Source: Bacteroidota bacterium
GTDB taxonomy: Bacteria > Bacteroidota > Bacteroidia > UKL13-3
Assembly (NCBI GenBank): GCA_004293295.1
Contig: RDYC01000366.1
Coordinates: 1-5,417, forward strand
Reading direction: 5' to 3'
DNA: 5,417 nt
Made by a program: the position numbers and the translations under genes. Every line of letters begins with the position of its first letter. Position 1 is the stretch's first letter. Of the stretch, positions 5,313 to 5,417 are shown piece by piece. Under the pieces are notes generated by a model. It saw only the letters and a list, made by a program, of their open reading frames with translations, had not been told where the DNA came from and searched no databases.

Positions 5313-5417
5313 TTACTTGCCTCTTATTATAATAACAGGGTCTATCATACTGGCTTTACGCGCGGGGAAAAATCCGGCCAAATAGGTTGTTACCAATGAA
5401 AAAATGGTCCCTATCAT
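5313..5417 (-). CDS. FtsX-like ABC permease, C-terminal end only
   Basis: The minus strand is open from the window edge to TAA at 5315-5313 and gives 34 residues: a hydrophobic stretch, MIGTIFSLVTTYLAGFF, then PARKASMIDPVIIIRGK. The PARKAS-x-IDP-x-x-x-x-R ending after a last membrane helix is the hallmark C-terminus of FtsX/MacB/LolC-type permeases (typically P-A-x-x-A-x-x-x-D-P-x-x-x-L-R). The methionine at the window edge is simply an internal codon, so the 5' part lies outside. The stop is separated by a single base from the start of the ATPase gene, so the two almost certainly form one operon, with permease first and ATPase second. This part was too short for a routine open-frame call. 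Confidence 0.85.
   Translation of the reverse strand: MIGTIFSLVTTYLAGFFPARKASMIDPVIIIRGK

Overview
The window most likely comes from a member of the Bacteroidota. The evidence is a large TonB-dependent outer-membrane receptor with an N-terminal carboxypeptidase-regulatory-like domain, AT-rich sequence, no Shine-Dalgarno motifs before the starts, an exact match to the Bacteroidota -7 promoter element (TAnnTTTG), and a short RadC-like protein lacking the helix-hairpin-helix region. No genus can be named from the sequence alone.

Layout, left to right: (1) the 3' end of a ParE/RelE-family toxin gene (1-213, +), followed by what looks like the tail of a decayed or displaced gene (about 206-316); (2) a complete 956-residue TonB-dependent receptor (432-3302, +); (3) a repeat-rich block containing a short JAMM/RadC-like gene (3439-3861, -) and a REP-associated tyrosine transposase (RAYT, 4047-4577, +); (4) the ATPase gene of an ABC transporter (4634-5311, -), preceded one base away by the 3' end of its FtsX-like permease gene (5313-5417, -).

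Block 3 is the most interesting part. Three GC-rich palindromic repeats occupy every intergenic gap from the receptor to the ABC gene. Two are 69-bp, nearly identical (68/69) direct copies of a pair of inverted REPs (a BIME-like unit), at 3360-3428 and 3934-4002, bracketing the radC-like gene. The third is a single REP at about 4592-4624, just after the RAYT. Each REP arm is itself a hairpin (CGGACG/CGTCCG stem, 3-nt loop, one weak pair further out) preceded on its forward strand by GTTC or GTTT. This has the architecture of a REP family with its cognate HUH/Y1 transposase. The transposase keeps its HxH motif and a candidate catalytic tyrosine, so it may still be active.

How the genes work together: the receptor (outer-membrane uptake) and the ABC permease/ATPase pair (inner-membrane export or lipoprotein release) are separate envelope functions with no visible link to each other. 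The RAYT and its REPs form a self-contained unit between them. Whether the RadC-like gene belongs to that unit or was only bracketed by a repeat duplication cannot be decided from one window.
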